Position numbers and translations under genes: made by a program
Notes under the pieces: generated by a model
What the model saw: the letters and a program-made list of their open reading frames with translations, nothing else
What the model was told of the DNA's origin: nothing
Databases searched by the model: none
Shown here: positions 27,382-35,055 of the stretch, piece by piece
Layout: the number at the start of each line of letters is the position of its first letter
Position numbering within the stretch: the first letter of the stretch is position 1
From: Mycobacterium colombiense
GTDB lineage: Bacteria; Actinomycetota; Actinomycetes; Mycobacteriales; Mycobacteriaceae
Direction: 5' to 3'
Assembly: GCF_001953985.1 (NCBI RefSeq)
Contig: NZ_MBEI01000024.1
Span: 1-44,009 of the forward strand
DNA: 44,009 bases

Positions 27382-27606
27382 GTGAACGGGGTGGCACGGG
27401 GTTTGGCGCGCCTGCGAGACTTCCGGTGGGACATGTACGCCCAGCCCCTTCGGGAGCTGCGGCTGGAGATGCAGATCGTCTACTTCGCGATCCACCTGCC
27501 GTTCGCCAGTGGGGTCACGCTGCACGTCCCGCTGCTGACGATGATCAAGCCGCTGCCGTCGACGGACGAGCACGCCGCGCTCGGCTCCGAACACGTCCAC
27601 CACTAA
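27382..27606 (+). CDS. Small conserved-looking protein, probably leaderless
   Basis: A 74-residue protein from GTG 27382. It has a basic N-terminus (MNGVARGLARLRDFRWDMYA), an amphipathic centre (LRELRLEMQIVYFAIHLPF) and a His-rich end (EHAALGSEHVHH) that could bind metal. No signal peptide or known domain. The -10 element TACAGT at 7 nt makes this a credible gene despite its size. It lies between the duplicated pepQ tail and efp, 125 nt before efp. I do not recognise it. Confidence 0.55.
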   Translation: MNGVARGLARLRDFRWDMYAQPLRELRLEMQIVYFAIHLPFASGVTLHVPLLTMIKPLPSTDEHAALGSEHVHH

Positions 27607-27664
27607 CGGCGTTTCGGCCGTCACGGCCCGACCCCGGCCCGCGGGGCACGGTCGCGGAGCGCTC

Positions 27665-27670
27665 TAAACT
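27665..27670 (+). promoter_or_regulatory. Possible -10 of the efp operon
   Basis: TAAACT would give a leader of about 55 nt. GAGGAGA at about 27713-27719 provides the ribosome-binding site for GTG 27732. Confidence 0.35.
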
Positions 27671-27731
27671 GGCCGACAAGTTACAGACAGTTCCGTAGCG
27701 ACTGTCCATCCTCGAGGAGATATACCGAACC

Positions 27732-28295
27732 GTGGCAAGCACTGCCGATTTCAAGAACGGACTGGTGCTGGTGATCGACGGCCAGCTGTGGCAGATCGTC
27801 GAGTTCCAGCACGTCAAACCGGGCAAGGGCCCGGCCTTCGTGCGGACCAAGCTCAAGAACGTGCTCTCCGGCAAGGTCGTCGACAAGACGTACAACGCCG
27901 GCGTGAAGGTGGAGACCGCCACCGTCGACCGGCGCGACGCCACCTACCTGTACCGCGACGGCTCGGACTTCGTTTTCATGGACAGCCAGGACTACGAGCA
28001 GCACCCGCTGCCCGAGTCGCTGGTCGGCGATTCCAGCCGGTTCCTGCTGGAGGGCCTGCCCGTGCAGGTGGCGTTCCACGACGGCGCCCCGCTGTACCTC
28101 GAGCTGCCCGTCTCGGTCGAAATGGTGGTCACGCACACGGAGCCGGGCCTGCAGGGCGACCGGTCCAGCGCCGGCACCAAGCCCGCCACCGTGGAGACCG
28201 GCGCCGAGATCCAGGTGCCGCTGTTCATCAACACCGGAGACAAGCTGAAGGTCGACACCCGCGACGGCAGCTATCTGGGGCGCGTCAACGCGTGA
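27732..28295 (+). CDS. efp: Translation elongation factor P
   Basis: A 187-residue, three-domain factor that rescues ribosomes stalled at consecutive prolines. The N-terminal KOW-like domain bears the loop [10 protein letters not shown] with Lys32 at the tip. The OB domains end in the conserved [23 protein letters not shown] 27732 is preceded by GAGGAGA. No epmA, epmB or ymfI modification gene is adjacent, so its modification status is not given by context. The stop overlaps the nusB start (GTGA). Corresponds to Rv2534c. The many proline-rich proteins in this window, such as the PPPGYG-repeat protein, are natural clients. Confidence 0.97.
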   Translation: MASTADFKNGLVLVIDGQLWQIVEFQHVKPGKGPAFVRTKLKNVLSGKVVDKTYNAGVKVETATVDRRDATYLYRDGSDFVFMDSQDYEQHPLPESLVGDSSRFLLEGLPVQVAFHDGAPLYLELPVSVEMVVTHTEPGLQGDRSSAGTKPATVETGAEIQVPLFINTGDKLKVDTRDGSYLGRVNA

Positions 28296-28783
28296 GCAGA
28301 CCCGTGCGCGGACGCCATCAGGCCCGCAAGCGCGCCGTCGACCTGCTTTTCGAAGCCGAGGCCCGTGGGCTGAGCCCGGCGGAGGTCGTCGACGTCCGCA
28401 CCGGGCTCGCCGAAACGAACCCCGAAGTCGCGCCCCTGCAGCCGTATACGGCCGCGGCGGCCCGGGGCGTCGGCGAACACGCCGCGCACATCGATGACCT
28501 GATCAGCTCGCATCTGCAGGGCTGGACGCTGGACCGGCTGCCCGCCGTGGACCGCGCCATCCTGCGGGTCGCGGTCTGGGAGTTGCTCTACGCCGACGAC
28601 GTGCCTGAACCGGTCGCCGTCGACGAGGCCGTCCAGTTGGCCAAGGAGCTGTCCACCGATGAATCGCCGGGCTTCGTCAACGGGGTGCTCGGCCACGTCA
28701 TGCTGGTGACGCCGCAGATCAGGGCCGCCGCCCAGGCGGTCCGGGGCGCGGGAACCCCGGAGGACCCCGGGCCGCAGCCATGA
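28292..28783 (+). CDS. nusB: Transcription antitermination factor NusB
   Basis: A 163-residue all-helical RNA-binding protein acting with NusE in rRNA antitermination. It has the basic N-terminus [21 protein letters not shown], then [20 protein letters not shown] and [20 protein letters not shown], ending [13 protein letters not shown] 28292 overlaps the efp stop by 4 nt. The stop overlaps the following membrane-protein gene as ATGA. Corresponds to Rv2533c. Confidence 0.96.
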   Translation: MSRPVRGRHQARKRAVDLLFEAEARGLSPAEVVDVRTGLAETNPEVAPLQPYTAAAARGVGEHAAHIDDLISSHLQGWTLDRLPAVDRAILRVAVWELLYADDVPEPVAVDEAVQLAKELSTDESPGFVNGVLGHVMLVTPQIRAAAQAVRGAGTPEDPGPQP

Positions 28784-29136
28784 CCCGGCTGGAGCTGCAC
28801 CTGGCCATCGCCGCCGCCCTGGCCGCGACGGTGGTGCTGGGTGCGGTGGTCTGCGCCGCCTACGGGCTGAGCATCGTCGCCTCGGTGCTCGCGATCTTCG
28901 CCCTCGGCGTGGGTGCGTGGCTGTATCACTGCATCGAGCGGGTGACCGTCGCGCGCCGCATCAGCACCGTGCGTTCGGCGGCCAAGCCGCTGCAGCCGCT
29001 GCTGCCGGTGATGGCGGCCATCATGGGCCTGACGCAGGGCGTGGTGCGTTCGCTGTCCGATGTCACCGACTTGCCGGCCCGACGCCCGCGCGCGAATCGG
29101 CGGATCGTAGAGGGTGACGACGAGCCGAATCGCTGA
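28780..29136 (+). CDS. Small two-segment membrane protein (Rv2532c-like)
   Basis: A 118-residue protein with two closely spaced hydrophobic segments at about residues 5-27 and 30-50, including the LYHCIERV boundary. A soluble basic tail ends [22 protein letters not shown] 28780 overlaps the nusB stop by 4 nt, so it belongs to the efp-nusB transcription unit. It corresponds to Rv2532c by position. Function unknown. Confidence 0.8.
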   Translation: MTRLELHLAIAAALAATVVLGAVVCAAYGLSIVASVLAIFALGVGAWLYHCIERVTVARRISTVRSAAKPLQPLLPVMAAIMGLTQGVVRSLSDVTDLPARRPRANRRIVEGDDEPNR

Positions 29137-29228
29137 GCAAGCTGGGGTGAAATGACCACGGGCGTGGCGCAGCGGGTTCACAATACGAGCGGCACGTCAG
29201 CGGCGGCGAACGAAGAACAGGTGAGGTC

Positions 29229-32093
29229 ATGATTCGATACAGCACCCAGCCGCGACGACTCCGAGTGTCCGCACTGGCGGCCGTGGCCAACCCGTCCTAC
29301 GCCCGGGTCGACACCTGGAACCTGCTCGACGACGCCTGCCGTCACCTCGCCGAGGTGGATCTCGCCGGACTGGACAAGGCCCACGACGTGGCGCGGGTGA
29401 AGCGCCTGATGGATCGCATCGCCGCCTACGAGCGGTACTGGCTCTACCCCGGTGCGGGGAACCTGGCGATCTTCCGGGCCCACCTGGAGAGCCTGTCGAC
29501 GGTGCGGCTCACCGAGGAGGTCTCCCTGGCCGTGCGGCTGCTGAGTGAATACGGTGACCGCGCAGGCCTTTTCGATACCTCGGCGCCCCTGGACGACCAG
29601 GAGCTGGTCGCCCAGGCCAAGCAGCAGCACTTCTATACCGTGCTGCTCGCCGACGACGCCCCGAGCACGGCGCCTGACAGCCTGGCCGAGTGCCTGCGCG
29701 CGCTGCGCTGCCCCTCCGACGATGTGCAGTTCGAGATCCTGGTGGTGCCCAGCGTCGAGGACGCGATCACCGCGGTGGCGCTGAACGGGGAGATCCAGGC
29801 CGCGATCATCCGCGACGACCTGCCGCTGCGGTCCCGCGACCGGCTGCCGCTGATGAACACATTGCTCGGGCCCAACGAGGATGCGGGAGACGGCATTCCG
29901 GATCGCGCCAACTACTGGGTGGAGTGCGGCGAGTGGATCAGGGAGCTGCGGCCCCACATCGACCTGTACCTGCTCACCGACGAGTCGATCGCGGCCGGCG
30001 ATGACACCGAGCCGGACGTCTACGACCGCACGTTCTACCGGCTAAACGACGTCACCGACCTGCACAGCACGGTGCTGGCCGGACTGCGAAACCGTTACGC
30101 CACACCGTTTTTCGATGCGCTGCGGGCATACGCCGCCGCGCCGGTCGGCCAATTCCACGCCCTGCCCGTCGCCCGCGGCGCCAGCATCTTCAACTCCAGG
30201 TCGCTGCAGGACATGGGGGAGTTCTACGGCCGCAACATCTTCATGGCCGAAACCTCCACCACCTCCGGCGGCCTCGACTCGCTGCTGGACCCGCACGGCA
30301 ACATCAAAAAGGCGATGGACAAGGCCGCCAAGACGTGGAACGCCGACCACACCTACTTCGTCACCAACGGGACGTCGACGGCCAACAAGATCGTGGTGCA
30401 GTCGCTGACCCGGCCGGGCGACATCGTGCTGATCGACCGCAACTGCCACAAGTCGCACCACTACGGGCTGGTGCTGGCCGGCGCCTATCCGCTGTACCTG
30501 GACGCGTATCCGCTGCCGCAGTTCGCGATCTATGGCGCGGTGTCGCTGCGCACCATCAAGCAGACGCTGCTGGACCTGGAGGCGGCCGGACAGCTGCACC
30601 GGGTGCGCATGCTGCTGCTGACCAACTGCACCTTCGACGGCGTCGTCTACAACCCGTTGCAGGTCATGCAGGAGGTGCTGGCGATCAAGCCGGACATCTG
30701 CTTCCTGTGGGACGAGGCGTGGTACGCGTTCGCCACGGCGGTGCCGTGGGCGCGGCAGCGGACCGCGATGGTGTCCGCCGAGCGCCTGGAGCAGATGCTG
30801 GCATCGCCGGAATACGTTGCGGAATACCGGAAATGGGCCGCGGACATGGACGGGGTCGACCGGTCGGAGTGGATCGAGCGCGAGCTGATGCCGGATCCGG
30901 CCACCGCCCGGGTGCGCGTGTACGCCACGCACTCCACGCACAAGTCGCTGTCGGCGCTGCGGCAGGCGTCGATGATCCACGTGCGCGACCAGGATTTCAA
31001 CGCGCTCACCCGGGACTCCTTCGGCGAGGCGTTCCTGACGCACACCTCGACGTCGCCGAACCAGCAGCTGCTCGCGTCCTTGGACCTGGCCCGCCGCCAG
31101 GTCGACATCGAGGGCTTCCAACTGGTCCGGCAGGTCTACGACATGGCGCTGGTCTTCCGGCACCGGGTGCGAAAAGACCGGTTGATCAGCAAGTGGTTCC
31201 GCATCCTCGACGAATCCGACCTGGTGCCCGAGGAGTTCCGGGAGTCCTCGGTGAGTTCCTACCGCGAGGTCAGGCAGGGCGCGCTGGCCGAGTGGAACGA
31301 GGCCTGGCGCTCCGATCAGTTCGTGCTGGACGCGACGCGGGTGACCTTGTTCGTGGGCGCGACCGGAATGAACGGCTATGACTTCCGCGAGAAGATCCTG
31401 ATGGAGCGATTCGGCATCCAGATCAACAAGACGTCGATCAACAGCGTGCTGCTGATCTTCACGATCGGCGTCACCTGGTCCAGCGTGCATTACCTGCTCG
31501 ACGTGTTGCGAAGGGTGGCAACCGATTTCGATCGCATCGAGAAGGCGGCCAGCGTCGCCGACCGGGCGCTGCAGGAGCGTCATGTCGAGGAGATCACCGA
31601 GGATCTGCCGCATCTGCCCGACTTCAGCGAATTCGACGTCGCGTTCCGGCCCGTCGACGAGTGCAACTTCGGCGACATGCGCTCGGCGTTCTACGCCGGC
31701 TACGAGGAGACCGACCGCGAACACGTGCTGATCGGCATGGCCGGGCGACGACTGGCCGAGGGCAAGACCCTGGTGTCGACCACCTTCGTGGTGCCCTACC
31801 CGCCGGGGTTTCCGGTGCTGGTCCCGGGCCAGGTGGTCTCCAAGGAGATCGTCTACTTCCTGGCCCAGCTCGACGTCAAGGAAATCCACGGGTACAACCC
31901 CGATCTCGGGTTGTCGGTCTTCACCGAGACGGCGCTGGCGCGCATGGAGGCGCAGCGCAGCGCCGCGATGGCGGCGGTGGGCTCGGTGACGGCGGCGTTC
32001 GAGCTGCCGGCGGACGCGTCGGCGACCAACGGCGCGCGCAACAACGGTGCGAACGACGCCCCGGCCGTGCCGTCGGTCGCCGACAGCAGCTGA
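29229..32093 (+). CDS. PLP-dependent Orn/Lys/Arg decarboxylase family protein (Rv2531c-like)
   Basis: A 954-residue fold-type I decarboxylase. The N-terminal quarter is a receiver-like wing domain as in inducible decarboxylases. The PLP core has the FVTNGTSTANKIVVQ loop, the DRNCHKSHHYG segment, LLTNCTFDGVVYN, the cofactor-contacting Asp in FLWDEAWYAF, and Schiff-base Lys572 in ATHSTHKSLSALRQAS. The C-terminal domain includes EIHGYNPDLGLSVF. ATG 29229 has GGTGAGG upstream. The last 30 residues are Ala/Asn-rich and poorly conserved. It matches Rv2531c, annotated as a basic amino acid decarboxylase with the substrate unproven. It lies 92 nt after the Rv2532c-like gene. Confidence 0.93.
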   Translation: MIRYSTQPRRLRVSALAAVANPSYARVDTWNLLDDACRHLAEVDLAGLDKAHDVARVKRLMDRIAAYERYWLYPGAGNLAIFRAHLESLSTVRLTEEVSLAVRLLSEYGDRAGLFDTSAPLDDQELVAQAKQQHFYTVLLADDAPSTAPDSLAECLRALRCPSDDVQFEILVVPSVEDAITAVALNGEIQAAIIRDDLPLRSRDRLPLMNTLLGPNEDAGDGIPDRANYWVECGEWIRELRPHIDLYLLTDESIAAGDDTEPDVYDRTFYRLNDVTDLHSTVLAGLRNRYATPFFDALRAYAAAPVGQFHALPVARGASIFNSRSLQDMGEFYGRNIFMAETSTTSGGLDSLLDPHGNIKKAMDKAAKTWNADHTYFVTNGTSTANKIVVQSLTRPGDIVLIDRNCHKSHHYGLVLAGAYPLYLDAYPLPQFAIYGAVSLRTIKQTLLDLEAAGQLHRVRMLLLTNCTFDGVVYNPLQVMQEVLAIKPDICFLWDEAWYAFATAVPWARQRTAMVSAERLEQMLASPEYVAEYRKWAADMDGVDRSEWIERELMPDPATARVRVYATHSTHKSLSALRQASMIHVRDQDFNALTRDSFGEAFLTHTSTSPNQQLLASLDLARRQVDIEGFQLVRQVYDMALVFRHRVRKDRLISKWFRILDESDLVPEEFRESSVSSYREVRQGALAEWNEAWRSDQFVLDATRVTLFVGATGMNGYDFREKILMERFGIQINKTSINSVLLIFTIGVTWSSVHYLLDVLRRVATDFDRIEKAASVADRALQERHVEEITEDLPHLPDFSEFDVAFRPVDECNFGDMRSAFYAGYEETDREHVLIGMAGRRLAEGKTLVSTTFVVPYPPGFPVLVPGQVVSKEIVYFLAQLDVKEIHGYNPDLGLSVFTETALARMEAQRSAAMAAVGSVTAAFELPADASATNGARNNGANDAPAVPSVADSS

Positions 32094-32097
32094 GCGA

Positions 32098-32379
32098 TCA
32101 GCCGGTCGTCGGAGGCGGATTCGCGCCGCACGTGGTGCGGGCCGAGGTGTGCGGTGCGCCCGCCGACCAGTCGGAGATACCTCGCCGGATCCCCTGCAGG
32201 AGTGCGTCGCGACCGCCGGGAGCCGTCTGGTTGCAGCTCGAACTGAGGGTGTGGAACGGACTCGGGTCGGCGGCGGCCGGCGCCGCGACGACGCCGGGGC
32301 CGAACACGACTGCCGCGCTGACCAATAGTCGGGCGATCGCACGATCGTTACGACGCACGGGGCGTGCAGTACCAAACAT
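32098..32379 (-). CDS. Small secreted protein
   Basis: A 93-residue protein. The basic N-terminus (RPVRRNDRAIAR) and hydrophobic LLVSAAVVFGPGVVAAPAAA end in a likely signal-peptidase I site before DPSPF, about residue 37. The mature part is about 55 residues with two Cys, one in LSSSCNQTAPG and one in TTCGANPPP, which may form a disulfide. ATG 32379 has a TAGGCT element at 32389-32394 and three GCTGAGA-type direct repeats just beyond. It is divergent from the sensor kinase, so it may belong to that kinase's regulon. Not recognised. Confidence 0.6.
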   Translation of the reverse strand: MFGTARPVRRNDRAIARLLVSAAVVFGPGVVAAPAAADPSPFHTLSSSCNQTAPGGRDALLQGIRRGISDWSAGAPHTSARTTCGANPPPTTG

Positions 32380-32388
32380 GACGGCGCC

Positions 32389-32394
32389 AGCCTA
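32389..32394 (-). promoter_or_regulatory. -10 element for the secreted-protein gene
   Basis: TAGGCT on the minus strand, 9 nt before ATG 32379. The nearest GCTGAGA box begins 10 bp upstream of it, in the -35 position. Confidence 0.4.
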
Positions 32395-32404
32395 AGACGC
32401 GGCC

Positions 32405-32433
32405 GCTGAGAGGCCGCTGAGAACGCGCTGAGC
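32405..32433. promoter_or_regulatory. Three phased GCTGAGA boxes, probable response-regulator site
   Basis: GCTGAGA (32405-32411), GCTGAGA (32416-32422) and GCTGAGC (32427-32433) are each separated by 4 bp, an 11-bp phase. OmpR/PhoB-type regulators bind 7-bp direct repeats of this spacing. The site lies between the divergent secreted-protein and kinase genes. Confidence 0.6.
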
Positions 32434-32462
32434 TCGGTGTTTTCACCCGGGCCGCGGGCCTG

Positions 32463-32468
32463 CAGAAT
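32463..32468 (+). promoter_or_regulatory. -10 element for a leaderless kinase transcript
   Basis: CAGAAT lies 7 nt before GTG 32476. It lacks the initial T but keeps the A and the final T. No Shine-Dalgarno is present. Confidence 0.4.
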
Positions 32469-32475
32469 TAACGAC

Positions 32476-33894
32476 GTGCGAATATCCGGTGTCTGGCCGT
32501 TTCGGCGAAGCGGGCGGGTGGGTCCCTGGCGCCTCGGCCACCTGGGCATTTCGGCTCGCTCGGCGGCCGTGTCGGCGATCGTCGTGCTGTGTGCGCTCGG
32601 CGTGGCCGGCGCGGGTCTGGACGCGATCCTGTACCGCACGCTGTTGTCGGGCGTCGATTACGCGGCCGCCGAAAGGGTCCGCGACATCACCAAGGCGCTG
32701 CAGTCCGATTCGGCCGAGGACCTCGACAATCATTTGCTGATCACCGACCAGCGGGTGGTCGCGATCCAGCTGCTCGGTCCGGATGGCAACGTGGTCAAGC
32801 GATCCGGCTCCGCTCCGAAGACCCCGCTGGTCCCCGCTAGTCGGTTCGACTTCAACCTGCTTCGCGGCCTGCCCGACGACGCGGTGGCCGGTGACGATAT
32901 GCGCGTCAGTGGCCAAAAGGTCGCGACCCGATCCGGCGTGTACACGGTGCTGGTGGGGGGAGGCAGCGAGGCGGTCGAGTCGACCGCGCGGACCCTGGCG
33001 ATCCTGCTGGCCTGCAGCGCGCCGGTCATCGTCGGGGTGGTGGCCGGGGCAACCTACTGGCTGGTGCGCCGCTCGCTGCAGTCGGTGGACGCCATCCGAA
33101 CCAGGGTGGCCGACATCTCGACGTCCGATCTGGCCGAGCGGGTGCCGGTGCCGGACAGCCACGACGAGATCGCGGCCCTGGCCGTGACGATGAACGAGAT
33201 GCTGTCGCGGCTGGAGGCGGGTCACCGTGCGCAGCAACGCTTTGTCGGCGACGCGTCGCACGAATTGCGGAGCCCGCTGACCACCATCATCTCCGGGCTG
33301 GAAGTGGCCGAGGCCCACCCCGATCTGCTCGACGCCGATCTGGCGGTGAACACCCTGCTGCCCGAGGCGCAGCGCATGCACACCCTGATCGAAGATCTGC
33401 TGCTGTTGGCCCGCGCCGACGAGCAGACGCTGCTCCGGCGCAAGGAGCAGGTGGCGCTCGACGACCTCGCGCGCGCCGAAGCCGACCGCGCGCGGCGTGA
33501 CACGCAATGCCTGGTGCACACCGATATCCAGCCGGTGCGCCTGGAAGCCGACCCGGTGGCCATGTCGCGGATGATCCGTAATCTCGTCGAAAACGCTGTC
33601 CGCCATGCGGTTTCGTGCGTATCCATCGAAGTCTGCGACGGGGACGGGGCGGCGATCCTCACCGTCAGCGACGACGGCCCAGGAATCGCCCCCGCCGACC
33701 GGAGCCGGGTGTTCGAACGTTTCGTGCGCCTGGATTCCGACCGGGCCCGCAGCGGGGGAGGGACGGGCCTCGGCCTGGCGATCGTCGCCGAAGTCGTTGC
33801 CGCACATGGGGGCACGGTCACCATCGACGCCCCGCCCTCCGGCGGGACCAAGATGATCGTGACGTTGCCCGTGTCTCAGCAGAGCAATCGGTAA
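32476..33894 (+). CDS. Two-component sensor histidine kinase
   Basis: A 472-residue membrane kinase. Two membrane helices flank an extracytoplasmic sensor domain of about 125 residues: about 25-45 (SAAVSAIVVLCALGVAGAG) and 173-193 (LAILLACSAPVIVGVVAGA). A HAMP segment follows, then the HisKA helix with His262 in GDASHELRSPLTTI. The HATPase domain has N (NLVENAVRHA), G1 (VSDDGPGIAP) and G2 (GGGTGLGLAIV) boxes. GTG 32476 is supported by the -10 element 7 nt upstream. Its 3' end overlaps the 3' end of the response-regulator gene by 19 nt on the opposite strand, an unusual layout for a cognate pair. The signal is unknown. Confidence 0.93.
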   Translation: MRISGVWPFRRSGRVGPWRLGHLGISARSAAVSAIVVLCALGVAGAGLDAILYRTLLSGVDYAAAERVRDITKALQSDSAEDLDNHLLITDQRVVAIQLLGPDGNVVKRSGSAPKTPLVPASRFDFNLLRGLPDDAVAGDDMRVSGQKVATRSGVYTVLVGGGSEAVESTARTLAILLACSAPVIVGVVAGATYWLVRRSLQSVDAIRTRVADISTSDLAERVPVPDSHDEIAALAVTMNEMLSRLEAGHRAQQRFVGDASHELRSPLTTIISGLEVAEAHPDLLDADLAVNTLLPEAQRMHTLIEDLLLLARADEQTLLRRKEQVALDDLARAEADRARRDTQCLVHTDIQPVRLEADPVAMSRMIRNLVENAVRHAVSCVSIEVCDGDGAAILTVSDDGPGIAPADRSRVFERFVRLDSDRARSGGGTGLGLAIVAEVVAAHGGTVTIDAPPSGGTKMIVTLPVSQQSNR

Positions 33895-34544
33895 CCGACG
33901 CCCCGAATCGTCTCGATGGTGTTGGTGCCGAACGGGACATCGATCTTGCGACGCAGATATCCCACGTAGACCTCGACCACGTTGTCCGGGCCGTGATGAT
34001 GCGCGTCCCACACGTTCTGCAGTATCTCGGCCTTGGTCACCACCACGTCCTTGTTGCGCATCAAAAACTCGAGCACCCCGTACTCGCGGGGAGTCAGCGC
34101 GATCGGGGTCGAGCCCCGTTTGACCGTGTGCCGGGCGGGATCCAGCGCCAGCGTCCCGGCTTTCAGCACCACCGGCCGCGCCGGCGCACCGCGACGAATC
34201 AGCGCCCGCAGGCGCGCCACCAGCACCCGGAACGAGAACGGCTTGGTCAGATAGTCGTCCGCGCCCAGGTCGAAGGCGTCGGTCTCGTCGTACTCACCAT
34301 CCTTGGCGGTCAGCATGAGCACCGGTGTCCACACGTTGTTCGACCGCATCCGGCGCAGCACCTCATAACCGCTGAGGCCGGGCAGCATGATGTCGAGAAC
34401 GATTGCGTCGAAACCGTTTTCGGTGGCCTCCCGCAGGCCGTCGACACCGTTGCCGACGGCCACGACGACGAAACCCTCCGCCTTGAGCCCCCTGGCCACG
34501 GTGGCGGACAGCCGCGGTTCATCCTCGACGAGCAGGACTCTCAT
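33876..34544 (-). CDS. OmpR/PhoB-family response regulator
   Basis: A 222-residue regulator. The receiver domain has phospho-acceptor Asp51 in VLDIMLPG, the acidic pair in LVEDEPRL, and Lys101 in LTKPFSFR. The winged-helix C-terminal domain ends IRGVGYRLLC. ATG 34544 has TAGCGT 6 nt upstream, so it may have its own leaderless promoter besides read-through from the upstream unknown gene (33-nt gap). It lies tail to tail with the kinase, and is presumably its partner. OmpR-type direct repeats occur before both the kinase and this gene's operon. The regulon is unknown. Confidence 0.93.
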   Translation of the reverse strand: MRVLLVEDEPRLSATVARGLKAEGFVVVAVGNGVDGLREATENGFDAIVLDIMLPGLSGYEVLRRMRSNNVWTPVLMLTAKDGEYDETDAFDLGADDYLTKPFSFRVLVARLRALIRRGAPARPVVLKAGTLALDPARHTVKRGSTPIALTPREYGVLEFLMRNKDVVVTKAEILQNVWDAHHHGPDNVVEVYVGYLRRKIDVPFGTNTIETIRGVGYRLLC

Positions 34545-34550
34545 GTTTCA

Positions 34551-34556
34551 ACGCTA
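34551..34556 (-). promoter_or_regulatory. -10 element directly before the response-regulator gene
   Basis: TAGCGT on the minus strand, 6 nt from ATG 34544, consistent with an internal leaderless promoter. Confidence 0.4.
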
Positions 34557-34577
34557 CGTCGAGCGCCGGACGCACCC

Positions 34578-34904
34578 TCAGTCGGGCCAGCGGGCCTCGA
34601 TCAGCACCTCGGCGAACGGGCCGCCCATGCGGCAGAAACGATTGGTCGCCACCCACACGACGCCCGGGTTTTCCAGCGTGATGCGCACCGGGTGGCCGAC
34701 GATGGTCTCACCGGGTTTGGTGTGGCTGAAGAACGTTGTCAGGCTGTCCACGTCGACATCGACTTTCCAGTCAGGCCACGGTTGTTGGAAGAAGTCACGG
34801 TTGAACCACATCGTCGGGCATTCTTCGACGCGACGCTCTCGCAGGCCCATCGGGGGAAGCATCATGAGCGGTGTTGCCTGGCGCTGCTGCGTGCCGGGTG
34901 GCAT
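34578..34904 (-). CDS. Unknown protein preceding the response regulator
   Basis: A 108-residue protein from ATG 34904, chosen because AAAGGAG lies 5-6 nt upstream; the frame continues to 35117 without a better start. The sequence has FNRDFFQQPWPDWKVDVDVD, then HPVRITLENPGVVWVATNRF and GPFAEVLIEARWPD, suggesting a compact beta-rich fold. No signal peptide, membrane helix or known motif is seen. It lies 33 nt before the response-regulator gene and is probably co-transcribed from the promoter at 34927-34957. It could be an accessory or output protein of the two-component system. I do not recognise it. Confidence 0.6.
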   Translation of the reverse strand: MPPGTQQRQATPLMMLPPMGLRERRVEECPTMWFNRDFFQQPWPDWKVDVDVDSLTTFFSHTKPGETIVGHPVRITLENPGVVWVATNRFCRMGGPFAEVLIEARWPD

Positions 34905-34926
34905 CCCCGCTCCTTTGTGCCGCCGT

Positions 34927-34957
34927 ACATTACCGACCTCACAAACCGTACGGTCAA
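34927..34957 (-). promoter_or_regulatory. Promoter of the unknown gene/response-regulator operon
   Basis: On the minus strand, -35 TTGACC (34952-34957) and -10 TAATGT (34927-34932) are separated by 19 bp. The -10 is about 22 nt before ATG 34904. Confidence 0.45.
34945..34954. promoter_or_regulatory. Palindrome over the -35 region
   Basis: ACCGTACGGT is a perfect 10-bp palindrome overlapping the -35 element and spacer of the minus-strand promoter. This is a typical repressor position; the shape is common among TetR-type operators, but no TetR gene is present here. Confidence 0.4.
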
Positions 34958-34960
34958 ATC

Positions 34961-34978
34961 GCTGTGAAATCGTTGAGA
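34961..34978. promoter_or_regulatory. Two degenerate GCTGAGA boxes upstream of the response-regulator operon
   Basis: GCTGTGA (34961-34967) and GTTGAGA (34972-34978) keep the 7+4+7 phase and each differ by one base from the GCTGAGA boxes at 32405-32433. They sit 3 bp upstream of the -35 element. Confidence 0.5.
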
Positions 34979-35055
34979 ATCTCCGCGCGCCTTGCCCGTT
35001 ACCGCGGGTGGCGCCCGGTTTGCGAGTTAACTTCTCGATGAGCCGGGCCGGCGGG

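Noticed and set aside
30042..32639. An 865-codon frame antisense to the decarboxylase gene
   Set aside because: Shadow ORF; the decarboxylase on the other strand has all PLP motifs.
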